Counted from the first letter of the stretch, positions 53,153 through 61,834 are shown. The stretch is DNA of 64,000 bases from Salinimicrobium sp963739625 (GCA_963739625.1 CAVUAU010000001.1:1-64000); one strand, 5' to 3'. The notes: generated by a model from the sequence alone, not told the origin. Numbers and translations are program-made.

Positions 53153-53860
53153 TTAATTCTTAGACAGGGTGATTGTTTCTTCCTCAAGAATGAAATCTGC
53201 AGCCATTTGAGCGTGGAGATGGGTTGTCCTGATAAGCGGCAGGTCAAAATCTTCCTCGCCAATAAGCAGCGGAAGTTCTGTACAACCCAGGATAATTCCA
53301 CGGGCTCCTTTTTCCTTCAGCAGTTGCATTTGATCAATAAAAAATGAACGTGCAGTTTCTGTGAATTTTCCCTGTGTAAGTTCCCGTGAAACGAAAGCAT
53401 GGGATTCGTCAAGATATTCCTCATCTGGAATAATGACCTCTATATCATACTTTTCCCGAAGCCTTTTCTGCAAAAAGCCTCCTGTCATCGTGGGGCGGTT
53501 CCCGAGTAAGCCCAGCGTTTTTAAATAATTTTTCTTTGCCTCCATCCCAATGGCATCGGCTATATGAAGGATAGGAATGGAGATTTTTGGCTGCACAAAT
53601 TCATAAACGCGGTGAGGAGTGTTAGCACAAATGATTATTGCTTCTGCTCCCGCAGTTTCGAGTTTTTTAGAAATTTCCAGGTACGCAGAATTTATCTTGT
53701 CCCAGTTTTGTTCGCGCATCAGCTCAATATTGAGGCTGTAAATGATCAGGGGTGGATTGGCCTGTGAGCCAATTGCTTTGCTGACCATCTCATTGATCAG
53801 CCGGTAGTAAACTATGGTGGAGTGCCAGGAGGTGCCACCAATCATTCCGAGGGTACGCAT
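53153..53860 (-). CDS. Aspartate/glutamate racemase family protein
   Basis: A 235-aa enzyme of the two-cysteine racemase fold. The opening MIGGTSWHSTIVYYRLINE and the paired catalytic cysteines in IIICANTPHRVYEF and IILGCTELPLLIGEED are present. It probably interconverts D- and L-aspartate or a related amino acid for the envelope or catabolism. A near-consensus -7 box (TACCTTTA on the minus strand) is at 53876-53883. Confidence 0.9.
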   Translation of the reverse strand: MRTLGMIGGTSWHSTIVYYRLINEMVSKAIGSQANPPLIIYSLNIELMREQNWDKINSAYLEISKKLETAGAEAIIICANTPHRVYEFVQPKISIPILHIADAIGMEAKKNYLKTLGLLGNRPTMTGGFLQKRLREKYDIEVIIPDEEYLDESHAFVSRELTQGKFTETARSFFIDQMQLLKEKGARGIILGCTELPLLIGEEDFDLPLIRTTHLHAQMAADFILEEETITLSKN

Positions 53861-53930
53861 GTCATGAACTTTTCTTAAAGGTAATACGTGTAAAATTCAG
53901 GAACTGTGATAATTATCAGTTCAGAACAAA

Positions 53931-53957
53931 AAAAAGCACCTTAAAAAGGTGCTTTTT
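53931..53957 (-). terminator. Terminator after the subtilase gene
   Basis: Stem AAAAAGCACCTT / AAGGTGCTTTTT with a 3-nt loop and a long A run (T run on the minus strand). Confidence 0.9.
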
Positions 53958-53976
53958 ATCAGTTTTTAAGAAAATC

Positions 53977-55167
53977 TTAGTGAACAATAATAGCATCAGG
54001 ATTTCCATCAGGATCCTGTTTTACAGTTCCGTCAGTTCCGAAGTTACCTAAAAGTAGAACTCCGGCCGCATGAGGTGAAGCCATAGAAGTACCGCTAATA
54101 GTGTTATACCCACCGTCTTTCCATGTAGATTTGATATCAACTCCAGGAGCACAGTAGTCTACGTGAGATCCAAAGTTAGAGAAGTAAGCCCATGTATCTG
54201 TATCATCCATTGCAGAAATAGTGTAGATGTTTGGACCCTCTGCTCTTGCAGGAGAATGAAGATCTGAATCTTCAGATTCGTTCCCGGCAGCCAGGGCAAA
54301 TTTCACCTTTGCTGAGGCTCTCACCACAGCATCATCAAGAGCAGTAGAAACAGGCCCTCCAAGGCTCATGTTAGCCACATCTCCAGCCTGCCCGTGAGCA
54401 GCGACAAAATCAACCCCGGCGATAACTCCTGAATAAGAACCGCTACCACGGCTATCAAGAACTTTTACCGGAATTACAGTTGCTCCCGGTGCAACACCTA
54501 CTACTCCAAGATCGTTGTCCAAAGCGGCGATTGTTCCCGCAACATGGCTTCCGTGACCGTTACCGTCATCTAGAGACTGGCCATCTTTACCGCTTGTAAA
54601 AGCGTTAAACCCGCTGGCCGCATCAACATTAAGATCTGGGTGGTCAAGGTCTATCCCTGTGTCAATGATCCAGGCTCTCCCGGTAGGAGTTCCTGCACCA
54701 CCGTTTACTCTGGTAATTCCATAAGGAACTTCCTGTCCTGTAGTGGTAGAACCGCCACCACCGGCCCAGGTTGGTTTCCCAAGAGTTACGATTCTGTCTG
54801 GTTCCATAAGGACCACATCATCGTCATGTTGCAGGCGTTCAGCCTCATCTGCAGAAAGTTTCACGGCTACACCCGAAACTGCCGAACTGTAAACATGAAG
54901 AACCTCTGCCCCGGTGATGTTATTCCTGGTGAAAAGGTCCTGAGTTTTGTTTTGAACTGCCCTTCTTTGTCCGGAGGCATCAGTCCTTGAATCCTCAGAT
55001 TTTTTGTACAGTACAATGTACTGTCCCGGGATAACTTGTGAGGAGGCGGCAGCAACCTGTGAATCGACGAACGGTTCAGATTCATCGGTGTTCTCCTTGG
55101 AGCAGGAAAAAAGTGTCGCTACAGAGAGCGCCACTGCTAAAAACGAGTAGTTTTTTAATAATTTCAT
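53977..55167 (-). CDS. Subtilisin-like serine protease lipoprotein
   Basis: A 396-aa S8 peptidase. Lipoprotein signal (ATLFSCSKE), then an I9-type propeptide (GQYIVLYKKSED; VSGVAVKLSADEAERLQ). The catalytic triad lies in AWIIDTGIDLDHPDL (Asp), GNGHGSHVAGTIA (His) and GTSMASPHAAG (Ser), with oxyanion Asn in ALAAGNESE. Length is normal for the family. Probably a surface or periplasmic protease released from its propeptide. Single gene; 262-nt gap upstream shows no gene. Confidence 0.93.
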   Translation of the reverse strand: MKLLKNYSFLAVALSVATLFSCSKENTDESEPFVDSQVAAASSQVIPGQYIVLYKKSEDSRTDASGQRRAVQNKTQDLFTRNNITGAEVLHVYSSAVSGVAVKLSADEAERLQHDDDVVLMEPDRIVTLGKPTWAGGGGSTTTGQEVPYGITRVNGGAGTPTGRAWIIDTGIDLDHPDLNVDAASGFNAFTSGKDGQSLDDGNGHGSHVAGTIAALDNDLGVVGVAPGATVIPVKVLDSRGSGSYSGVIAGVDFVAAHGQAGDVANMSLGGPVSTALDDAVVRASAKVKFALAAGNESEDSDLHSPARAEGPNIYTISAMDDTDTWAYFSNFGSHVDYCAPGVDIKSTWKDGGYNTISGTSMASPHAAGVLLLGNFGTDGTVKQDPDGNPDAIIVH

Positions 55168-55372
55168 TTAGTTAAAATTTAGGTTTAGTGTTAAAAGATG
55201 TGCCTAAACTAGAAGTTAAATTTCAGAAACCAAACATTTTAACAGCAGCAGCAGCAGGTTTAAATGTTAATTAACATCCTGTCCTACACCTGCAATACCG
55301 CAAGAATTCACCTTCAAAACTGACAAAAATGAAGGAAATTCCCCATTTCTCTTAAAGAAATACAAAACAAAA

Positions 55373-55402
55373 AAAGGTGAAAATCCTACAGATCTCACCT
55401 TT
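55373..55402 (-). terminator. Terminator after the rhodanese gene
   Basis: Stem AAAGGTGA / TCACCTTT, with an A run on the left that gives T residues on the minus strand. Confidence 0.7.
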
Positions 55403-55429
55403 CGTTCCTACAAAAAATATGTTAAATTT

Positions 55430-55744
55430 CTAGGGCTCCACTTTTTCGCCTTCCCATTCAGAAAAACCACCCACGAGATTGTTGGTGTTTTTAAAGCCTT
55501 TTTGATCCATTATAGTACAGGCCTGTGCACTCCTGCTCCCGCTTCGACAGTACACGTAATAATTTTTGTCTTTATCGAGCCTGTCCAGCTCATTTAGAAA
55601 TTCCTGTCCCTTATAAATATCAATCACTTTAGCGTTGGGAATATGTCCCTCTTCGACCTCCTGTTCGGTCCGCACATCTAATATTACTGCATTTTCGTCT
55701 TTTTCTACCTGCTCTCTCCATTCTTCCTGATTGAGTTCTTTCAT
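55430..55744 (-). CDS. Single-domain rhodanese-like sulfurtransferase
   Basis: A 104-aa rhodanese. The active-site loop YVYCRSGSRSAQA contains the catalytic Cys, and AVILDVRTEQEVEEGHIPNA is the CH2A-type segment. It transfers sulfane sulfur in the cytoplasm. A perfect -7 box TATCTTTG on the minus strand lies at 55768-55775. Divergent from the trp operon. Confidence 0.92.
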   Translation of the reverse strand: MKELNQEEWREQVEKDENAVILDVRTEQEVEEGHIPNAKVIDIYKGQEFLNELDRLDKDKNYYVYCRSGSRSAQACTIMDQKGFKNTNNLVGGFSEWEGEKVEP

Positions 55745-55767
55745 AACTTTTCTGTTTTAGTTTTTCA

Positions 55768-55775
55768 CAAAGATA
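55768..55775 (-). promoter_or_regulatory. -7 promoter element of the rhodanese gene
   Basis: Reads TATCTTTG on the minus strand, 24 nt before the start codon. Confidence 0.55.
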
Positions 55776-55834
55776 ATCAACTGAGCCTCCTTCGGAAATT
55801 TTGAGAAATTCTTTTCACAATCCTTCCGAAAAAA

Positions 55835-55865
55835 TTTGTTTTGAAAAGATTCGGGACTATATTTG
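55835..55865 (+). promoter_or_regulatory. Promoter of the trp operon
   Basis: TTTG at 55835-55838 and TATATTTG at 55858-55865 with a 19-nt spacer form a perfect Bacteroidota-type promoter directly before the leader peptide. Confidence 0.8.
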
Positions 55866-55873
55866 CTTTTCAA

Positions 55874-55930
55874 ATGAAAAATCAACTGAACAACAACTGG
55901 TGGTGGAAGTACTTACGTCAAACGTCGTGA
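55874..55930 (+). CDS. trpL: trp operon leader peptide
   Basis: An 18-residue frame MKNQLNNNWWWKYLRQTS starts 9 nt after the -7 element and has three consecutive Trp codons at 55898-55906. Its stop codon overlaps GTCGTGA (55924-55930), which can pair with TCACGAC (55966-55972) inside the downstream terminator. This is the arrangement of ribosome-mediated attenuation: stalling at the Trp codons frees the antiterminator. Confidence 0.85.
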   Translation: MKNQLNNNWWWKYLRQTS

Positions 55931-55953
55931 GCAACACCTGCTGTACTATATAC

Positions 55954-55984
55954 AAAGGCTTGTCATCACGACAAGCCTTTTTTT
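55954..55984 (+). terminator. trp attenuator terminator
   Basis: Stem AAAGGCTTGTC / GACAAGCCTTT, loop ATCAC, then T residues to 55984. It lies between the leader peptide and trpE. Confidence 0.88.
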
Positions 55985-56020
55985 ATTGTGCATTTTTCCG
56001 CGGAAGCTAAAAACTTATTC

Positions 56021-57415
56021 ATGTATAAACTGAATACTACTTATAAAAAACTACTGGCCGATACCTTTACGCCGGTCAGCATTTACCTGAAGATACGCGA
56101 TAAGTATCCTAACAGCCTGTTGCTGGAGAGTAGCGATTACCACGGCAGTGAAAACAGCTTTTCCTACATCTGCTGCAATCCCATCGCTTCAGTAAAGGTT
56201 GAAAAAGGGCTTTTGACCGAGGCTTTTCCTGATGGCAAAATAACTGAAACCGAGATTACTCCTCAGGTGAATATTCCGCAGAAGATCCAGGATTTCTCCA
56301 GAAACTTCGAGACTACAGGACCCGATTTTAACTTTATCAATCACGGCCTCTTCGGTTATATCGCTTATGACGGGGTACAGTATTTTGAGAAGATCGAGAT
56401 CAATAAAAAGGAAGGAGATCCAGGCATTCCTGATATTTTTTACGCGGTTTATCAAAATGTGATCGCCATTAACCATTTCAACAATGAGGCCTACATTTTT
56501 GACCACAGCCTCAATTCTGAAAATAAAATTGAAGAGATCGCACAGCTGCTGAAGGTTAAAGATTTCGCCTCTTATCCCTTTACTGCTGAAGGGGAAGCAC
56601 AATCAAACGAAACCGATGAAGGTTACATGCAAAAGGTTAAACAGGCGAAGCAACATTGCCAGCGCGGGGACGTTTTCCAGCTGGTGCTCTCCCGCCGGTT
56701 TTCCCAACAATTTACGGGTGATGAATTCAATGTCTACAGAGCCCTTCGCAATGTTAACCCTTCGCCTTACCTGTTCTATTTTGACTACGGTGACTTCAGG
56801 ATCTTTGGCAGTTCTCCCGAAGCCCAGCTGGTAGTGAAAGATGACAAGGCTGAAATTCACCCCATTGCAGGAACTTTTAAACGTACCGGAAATGACCTTT
56901 TAGACGCCGAATCTGCTAAGGCACTTGCGGCCGATGAAAAAGAAAATGCCGAGCACGTAATGCTCGTAGATCTTGCGCGCAATGACCTTAGCCGGCACGG
57001 CAGCGAGGTAAAAGTAGAAACCTATAAAGAGATACAGTATTTCTCTCACGTGATCCACCTGGTAAGTAAAGTGACCGGAAAAAAGAACAGCGATACTACC
57101 ACCATGCAGATGGTAGCCGACACTTTTCCTGCAGGAACCCTGAGTGGTGCGCCAAAATTTAAAGCCATGGAACTCATTGAAAAATATGAGAATACCAACC
57201 GCAGCTTTTACGGCGGTGCCATAGGGTTCATGGATTTCAAAGGAAATTTCAACCACGCCATTGTAATCAGGTCATTTTTGAGCAAAGATCACCGGCTGCA
57301 TTTCCAGGCCGGGGCAGGCATAGTTTCTGAATCTAAAGAGGAAAATGAACTGCAGGAAGTCTATAATAAACTGGGCGCTCTTCACAAAGCGCTCGAATTA
57401 GCTGAAAATATTTAA
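56021..57415 (+). CDS. trpE: Anthranilate synthase component I
   Basis: Start at 56021 (MYKLNTTYKKLLAD), giving 464 aa; a GTG at 55988 lies at the end of the attenuator and is unlikely. The feedback tryptophan-binding motif is seen in NSLLLESSDYHG. Catalytic chorismate-binding segments are AGTFKRTGND, LVDLARNDLSRHGS, GAPKFKAMELIEKYE and YGGAIGFMDF. It makes anthranilate from chorismate with ammonia from the TrpG subunit. First structural gene of trpEGDCFBA. Confidence 0.96.
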   Translation: MYKLNTTYKKLLADTFTPVSIYLKIRDKYPNSLLLESSDYHGSENSFSYICCNPIASVKVEKGLLTEAFPDGKITETEITPQVNIPQKIQDFSRNFETTGPDFNFINHGLFGYIAYDGVQYFEKIEINKKEGDPGIPDIFYAVYQNVIAINHFNNEAYIFDHSLNSENKIEEIAQLLKVKDFASYPFTAEGEAQSNETDEGYMQKVKQAKQHCQRGDVFQLVLSRRFSQQFTGDEFNVYRALRNVNPSPYLFYFDYGDFRIFGSSPEAQLVVKDDKAEIHPIAGTFKRTGNDLLDAESAKALAADEKENAEHVMLVDLARNDLSRHGSEVKVETYKEIQYFSHVIHLVSKVTGKKNSDTTTMQMVADTFPAGTLSGAPKFKAMELIEKYENTNRSFYGGAIGFMDFKGNFNHAIVIRSFLSKDHRLHFQAGAGIVSESKEENELQEVYNKLGALHKALELAENI

Positions 57416-57417
57416 CC

Positions 57418-57460
57418 ACCCGCCCTGCGGGCATCCCTCTTGAAGAGGGGAATTTTTAAT
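57418..57460. repeat. Paired small hairpins between trpE and trpG
   Basis: GCCCTGCGGGC followed by CCCTCTTGAAGAGGG, a typical intergenic palindromic unit. It lies directly before the unusual N-terminal extension of TrpG. Confidence 0.5.
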
Positions 57461-57465
57461 CGAAA

Positions 57466-58134
57466 ATGAAAAAAGAGGAAAATAAAGAGTTCAGTTCCCA
57501 AGCCTCTCCGGAGGGTCAGGATGCAAAAGAGCCTGTATCGGTCCTTGTCATAGATAACTATGATTCTTTTGTTTACAACCTTGTACATTACCTTGAAGAG
57601 CTGGATTGCAAGGTTACCGTAAGACGAAATAACGAACTCACTTTAGAGGAAGTGGAAGACTATGACAAGATCCTGCTCTCTCCCGGTCCCGGTATTCCCG
57701 ACGAAGCCGGGTTGTTAAAGCAGATCATCTCTACCTACGCCTCCAAAAAAAGTATTTTTGGAGTCTGTCTTGGGCAGCAGGCCATTGGCGAGGTCTTTGG
57801 AGGTAAGATCATTAACCTGCAGGAAGTTTTTCACGGGGTAGCCTCAAAAATCAAGCTTTCGGTGAGCGATGAGCCGCTGTTCAGCGATATGGAACCCGAG
57901 ATGGAAGTTGGACGTTACCACTCCTGGGTGGTCGACACTGCTTTGCCCGATTGTCTCGAGGCCACTTCTTTTGATGAGAACGGGCAAATCATGTCCCTGC
58001 GCCATAGGACTTTTGACGTGCGCGGGGTGCAGTTCCATCCCGAATCCGTCCTCACCCCAAATGGAAAAAAGATCATCGAAAACTGGGTTAAAACTCCTTC
58101 GGTATCCAAAAATGCAGAAAAAGAAGCGATTTAA
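57466..58134 (+). CDS. trpG: Anthranilate synthase component II (glutamine amidotransferase)
   Basis: A 222-aa class I amidotransferase. The catalytic Cys is in FGVCLGQQAIGE and the His-Glu pair in GVQFHPESVLTPNG. The core begins at VLVIDNYDSFVYNLVHYLEE, so the first 24 residues (rich in Glu, Lys, Ser) form an extension not usual in TrpG. No ATG or GTG exists at the normal start. The extension is encoded next to a palindromic intergenic unit and may derive from it. Follows trpE by 50 nt. Confidence 0.94.
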   Translation: MKKEENKEFSSQASPEGQDAKEPVSVLVIDNYDSFVYNLVHYLEELDCKVTVRRNNELTLEEVEDYDKILLSPGPGIPDEAGLLKQIISTYASKKSIFGVCLGQQAIGEVFGGKIINLQEVFHGVASKIKLSVSDEPLFSDMEPEMEVGRYHSWVVDTALPDCLEATSFDENGQIMSLRHRTFDVRGVQFHPESVLTPNGKKIIENWVKTPSVSKNAEKEAI

Positions 58135-58135
58135 T

Positions 58136-59131
58136 ATGAAACAGATACTTAACAGGCTCATCAACCACGAAACCATTTCCCGCGAGGAAGCGCGGGCAGT
58201 GCTGGTGAATATTTCCAAAGGAGAATATAACGAGAGCCAGATCGCGGCTTTTCTCACAGTTTACATGATGCGCAGCATCACCCTTGAAGAACTCGAAGGT
58301 TTTCGCAATGCGCTGCTGGAACTTTGCCTGCCGGTAGACCTGCAGCAATATGACCCCGTAGATCTTTGCGGCACCGGGGGCGACGGCAAAGACACCTTCA
58401 ATATTTCTACTCTGGCTTCATTTGTGACCGCGGGAGCAGGTGTATCTGTAGCCAAACACGGTAATTACGGAGTTTCTTCGCGCTGTGGCAGCTCCAATGT
58501 GATGGAACAACTGGGGATAAAGTTCAGCAATGACAATGATTTTTTGAACAGAAGCATGGACGAAGCCGGAATTTGCTTTTTACATGCCGCGCTTTTTCAC
58601 CCGGCGATGAAAAATGTGGCACCCATAAGGAAATCTTTGGCCGTAAAGACCTTTTTCAATATGCTTGGACCTATGGTAAATCCTGCATTTCCTAAGAACC
58701 AGGTCGTAGGAGTTTTTAGCCTGGAGCTGGCAAGAATGTATGGTTACCTTTATCAGAAAACCGACAAGAATTTCACCATTTTACACGCCCTTGATGGCTA
58801 TGACGAGATCTCTCTTACGGGAGACACCAAAATGATAAGCAATACTTCTGAAGGTATGTTAAAACCCGCCGACTTCGGAATTTCTCAAGTTTCTGCGGAA
58901 GAAATTTCCGGAGGAAACACAGTGGAATCGGCGGCAGATATTTTCCTGAAGATCCTGAAAGGTGAAGGCAGTGAAGCGCAGAACAATGTAGTTTGTGCCA
59001 ATGCAGCAATGGCAATTTCAACGGTAAACAAAATTGATCCCAAACAAGGCTTTGAAACCGCAAAAGAGAGCCTCCTGGGCGGGAAAGCCTTCAATTCATT
59101 TAAGAAACTGCAGGAAATTAGCAAAGCATAA
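58136..59131 (+). CDS. trpD: Anthranilate phosphoribosyltransferase
   Basis: Start at 58136 (MKQILNRLINHETISREEAR), one nt after the trpG stop, giving 331 aa. The PRPP-binding glycine-rich loop is CGTGGDGKDTFNIST and the second motif is KHGNYGVSSRCGSSNVMEQLG. It joins anthranilate to PRPP. Normal length, no oddities. Confidence 0.95.
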   Translation: MKQILNRLINHETISREEARAVLVNISKGEYNESQIAAFLTVYMMRSITLEELEGFRNALLELCLPVDLQQYDPVDLCGTGGDGKDTFNISTLASFVTAGAGVSVAKHGNYGVSSRCGSSNVMEQLGIKFSNDNDFLNRSMDEAGICFLHAALFHPAMKNVAPIRKSLAVKTFFNMLGPMVNPAFPKNQVVGVFSLELARMYGYLYQKTDKNFTILHALDGYDEISLTGDTKMISNTSEGMLKPADFGISQVSAEEISGGNTVESAADIFLKILKGEGSEAQNNVVCANAAMAISTVNKIDPKQGFETAKESLLGGKAFNSFKKLQEISKA

Positions 59132-59141
59132 AAAGATTTAC

Positions 59142-59930
59142 ATGAATATTCTAGAAAAAATAGCAGCCCATAAACATGAGGAAGTAGCAGAAAGAAAGGA
59201 AGAAATGCCTGTGGAGATCCTTAAAAGTCTCCCCTTGTTTAGTAGAAAATGCCTTTCTCTTTCAGAAAATCTGCGGAATTCCCCTGCAGGAATTATTGCC
59301 GAGTTTAAACGTCGCTCCCCTTCCCATCCAAACCTCAACTTGGACGCAGATGTGGAAAAAATCACTTCGGCTTATGAAAAGGCAGGTGCTGCCGGAATTT
59401 CTGTTCTTACAGATGAAGAATTTTTCGGCGGAAATGAAGATGACCTCATGCTGGCGCGCGAAACAGTGAAGATCCCTATTCTCCGGAAAGATTTCATGAT
59501 CGATGAATACCAGATCTACGAAGCCAAAGCCCTGGGCGCAGATGTGATCCTGTTGATCGCCGCGCTGTTGAGCCCGAAGCAGATAAAATCTTTTTCAGAA
59601 ACGGCAAAAAAGCTGGGATTGGAAGTGCTACTGGAGGTGCATAACGAAAAGGAGCTTCAAAATACCCTTTTTGACACTATAGATATGGTGGGTGTGAACA
59701 ACAGGAATCTAAAAACTTTTGAGGTCGACCTCAACACCAGCAAAGAGCTGGCCGAAAAGATTCCTTCTCAATATGTAAAGGTTTCCGAAAGCGGCATCAG
59801 CCAGGTTGCCTCCATTCTGGAGCTTCAAAAATGCGGATTTAAGGGCTTTTTGATCGGCGGAAATTTTATGGGGACAAATGATCCGGCAAAGGCGGCTTCA
59901 AAATTTTTTGAACAGCTAAAAACTTCCTGA
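59142..59930 (+). CDS. trpC: Indole-3-glycerol phosphate synthase
   Basis: Start at 59142 (MNILEKIAAHKHEEVAERKE), 262 aa. TIM-barrel with IIAEFKRRSPSHP (catalytic Lys region), SVLTDEEFFGG, ILRKDFMIDEYQIYEAKALG and VKVSESGISQ. Stand-alone enzyme, not fused to TrpF. Its stop overlaps the trpF start (TGATG). Confidence 0.95.
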   Translation: MNILEKIAAHKHEEVAERKEEMPVEILKSLPLFSRKCLSLSENLRNSPAGIIAEFKRRSPSHPNLNLDADVEKITSAYEKAGAAGISVLTDEEFFGGNEDDLMLARETVKIPILRKDFMIDEYQIYEAKALGADVILLIAALLSPKQIKSFSETAKKLGLEVLLEVHNEKELQNTLFDTIDMVGVNNRNLKTFEVDLNTSKELAEKIPSQYVKVSESGISQVASILELQKCGFKGFLIGGNFMGTNDPAKAASKFFEQLKTS

Positions 59931-60595
59931 TGGACCTGAAACTGAAGATCTGCGGGATGAAAGATCCCCAAAACGCCGAAAAAGTGGCCGCTTTGCAGCC
60001 CGATTATATGGGATTGATCTTCTACGACAAATCTCCTCGTTACGTGACGCAGGAAATTCTGCTGAAGGATAAAAAGATCAGGAAAACAGGTGTTTTTGTA
60101 GATGCTTCGGAAGCATATATTCTGGAAAAAGTGGAGGAATATGATCTGGCGGCAGTTCAGTTGCACGGCAACGAGAGCCCTGAATTTTGCAGGAGTCTCA
60201 AAAATGACATTTTTGAAGCGGGATTGGAAGTACAACTCATCAAGGTTTTCAGCGTGGGTGAGGATTTTGATTTTGAACTGCTGAAGGCGTACGAAAATGA
60301 GGTGGATTTCTTCCTTTTTGACACCAAAGGCAAGAACAAAGGCGGCAACGGCGTCAGTTTTAACTGGGAGATCATGAAAAAATATGATTCTGCTACTCCT
60401 TTCTTTTTGAGTGGCGGGATTGGACCCGAAGATCTTCCGCAGATAAAGGTTTTATATAGCTTTTTCAGGAAAAAGGGTAAAGACAACCCCTTTTACGGAC
60501 TGGATGTCAACAGCAGGTTTGAAATCTCTCCGGGTTTAAAAAATGAAGAACAATTAAAGATTTTCAGAGACCAGCTTCTGAAAGAAAATATATAA
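59930..60595 (+). CDS. trpF: Phosphoribosylanthranilate isomerase
   Basis: A 221-aa TIM-barrel. LKICGMKDPQNAEKV carries the catalytic Cys, FVDASEAYILEKVEEYDLAAVQLHG the central strands, and FFLFDTKGKNKGGNG holds the catalytic Asp; FFLSGGIGPED ends the phosphate site. A copy of the dispersed palindrome (60199-60215) lies inside the gene and encodes part of SLKNDIFEAG, in a surface loop after strand 4. Frame and motifs remain intact. Confidence 0.93.
   Translation: MDLKLKICGMKDPQNAEKVAALQPDYMGLIFYDKSPRYVTQEILLKDKKIRKTGVFVDASEAYILEKVEEYDLAAVQLHGNESPEFCRSLKNDIFEAGLEVQLIKVFSVGEDFDFELLKAYENEVDFFLFDTKGKNKGGNGVSFNWEIMKKYDSATPFFLSGGIGPEDLPQIKVLYSFFRKKGKDNPFYGLDVNSRFEISPGLKNEEQLKIFRDQLLKENI
60199..60215. 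repeat. Palindromic repeat inside trpF
   Basis: CAAAAATGACATTTTTG, a perfect core copy within coding sequence, extended by CT and AA on its sides. Confidence 0.7.
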
Positions 60596-60599
60596 GCAA

Positions 60600-61781
60600 A
60601 TGAGTTATCAAGTCAACGAGAAAGGCTATTACGGTGAGTTTGGAGGAGCTTTCATTCCCGAAATGCTATACCCAAATGTGGAGGAGCTTCGCACGCGTTA
60701 TTTAAAGATCATGCAGGAAGAATCTTTTCAAAAAGAATTTCAACAGCTGCTAAAGGATTACGTGGGCAGGCCAACTCCGCTGTATTATGCCGAAAGATTC
60801 AGCAAAAAATACGGCACGAAGATCTATTTGAAACGCGAAGATCTATGTCACACCGGCGCACATAAGGTGAACAATACCGTGGGGCAGATCCTCATGGCCA
60901 AGCGCCTTGGCAAGAACAGGATCATCGCCGAAACCGGCGCAGGGCAACATGGCGTTGCCACTGCCACGGTTTGTGCGCTTATGGGTATTGAATGCGTGGT
61001 GTACATGGGTGAGATAGACATTGAACGCCAGGCGCCGAATGTCGCCCGCATGAAAATGTTGGGTGCCACGGTAGTGCCTGCAAAATCGGGCAGCAGGACA
61101 TTGAAAGACGCGACGAATGAGGCCATCAGGGATTGGATCAATAATCCTGTAGACACGCATTACATCATTGGCTCTGTAGTTGGTCCACATCCCTACCCCG
61201 ATATGGTGGCTCGCTTTCAAAGTGTAATTTCTGAAGAGGTGAAAAAGCAGCTTCAGGAAAAAGAAGGCCGTGAAAATCCCGATTATGTTGTGGCCTGCGT
61301 TGGCGGCGGCAGTAATGCAGCCGGACTTTTCTATCACTATCTCGACCAGGAAGAGGTCGGAATAATAGCTGTAGAAGCAGCCGGCGAAGGAGTGGCATCA
61401 GGAAAAAGCGCGGCGACTTCGGCTCTTGGAAAGGAAGGCATCATCCACGGCAGTAAAACCCTGTTGATGCAGACCGAAGACGGGCAGATCACCGAGCCTT
61501 ACTCTATTTCGGCAGGTCTGGATTACCCGGGAGTAGGCCCAATGCATGCCAACTTGTACAGAACCGGCCGCGGCGAATTTATTTCGATCACAGATAAGGA
61601 AGCTATGGATGCGGGGCTGGTGCTGTCAAAATTGGAAGGAATCATCCCGGCGATTGAAACCGCCCATGCTTTAGCCATTTTTGAGCAGCGAAAGTTTGGA
61701 AAGGACGAGGTGGTGGTAGTAAATCTTTCCGGCCGCGGGGATAAAGATTTGAATACTTACATTGACTATTTCAACTTATAA
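60600..61781 (+). CDS. trpB: Tryptophan synthase beta chain
   Basis: A 393-aa PLP enzyme (TrpB1 type). The opening GYYGEFGGAFIPEMLYPN, the PLP-lysine motif HTGAHKVNNTVGQ, GAGQHGVATATVCAL and VACVGGGSNAAGLF are all present. It condenses indole with serine. It lies 4 nt after trpF and is separated from trpA by a palindromic unit. Confidence 0.97.
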   Translation: MSYQVNEKGYYGEFGGAFIPEMLYPNVEELRTRYLKIMQEESFQKEFQQLLKDYVGRPTPLYYAERFSKKYGTKIYLKREDLCHTGAHKVNNTVGQILMAKRLGKNRIIAETGAGQHGVATATVCALMGIECVVYMGEIDIERQAPNVARMKMLGATVVPAKSGSRTLKDATNEAIRDWINNPVDTHYIIGSVVGPHPYPDMVARFQSVISEEVKKQLQEKEGRENPDYVVACVGGGSNAAGLFYHYLDQEEVGIIAVEAAGEGVASGKSAATSALGKEGIIHGSKTLLMQTEDGQITEPYSISAGLDYPGVGPMHANLYRTGRGEFISITDKEAMDAGLVLSKLEGIIPAIETAHALAIFEQRKFGKDEVVVVNLSGRGDKDLNTYIDYFNL

Positions 61782-61785
61782 ATAA

Positions 61786-61818
61786 AGACCTACAAGGTCT
61801 TGAAGACCTTGCAGGTCT
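61786..61818. repeat. Nested palindrome between trpB and trpA
   Basis: Two near-identical 15-bp units, AGACCTACAAGGTCT and AGACCTTGCAGGTCT, each itself a palindrome and together forming an inverted repeat with a 3-nt centre. A typical flavobacterial intergenic repeat. Confidence 0.65.
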
Positions 61819-61834
61819 GGATAAAAACATCCAA

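Noticed and set aside
57741..57763. CTCCAAAAA...TTTTTGGAG inverted repeat in trpG
   Set aside because: The centre differs from the palindrome consensus and the residues SKKSIFGVCLG are ordinary TrpG sequence.
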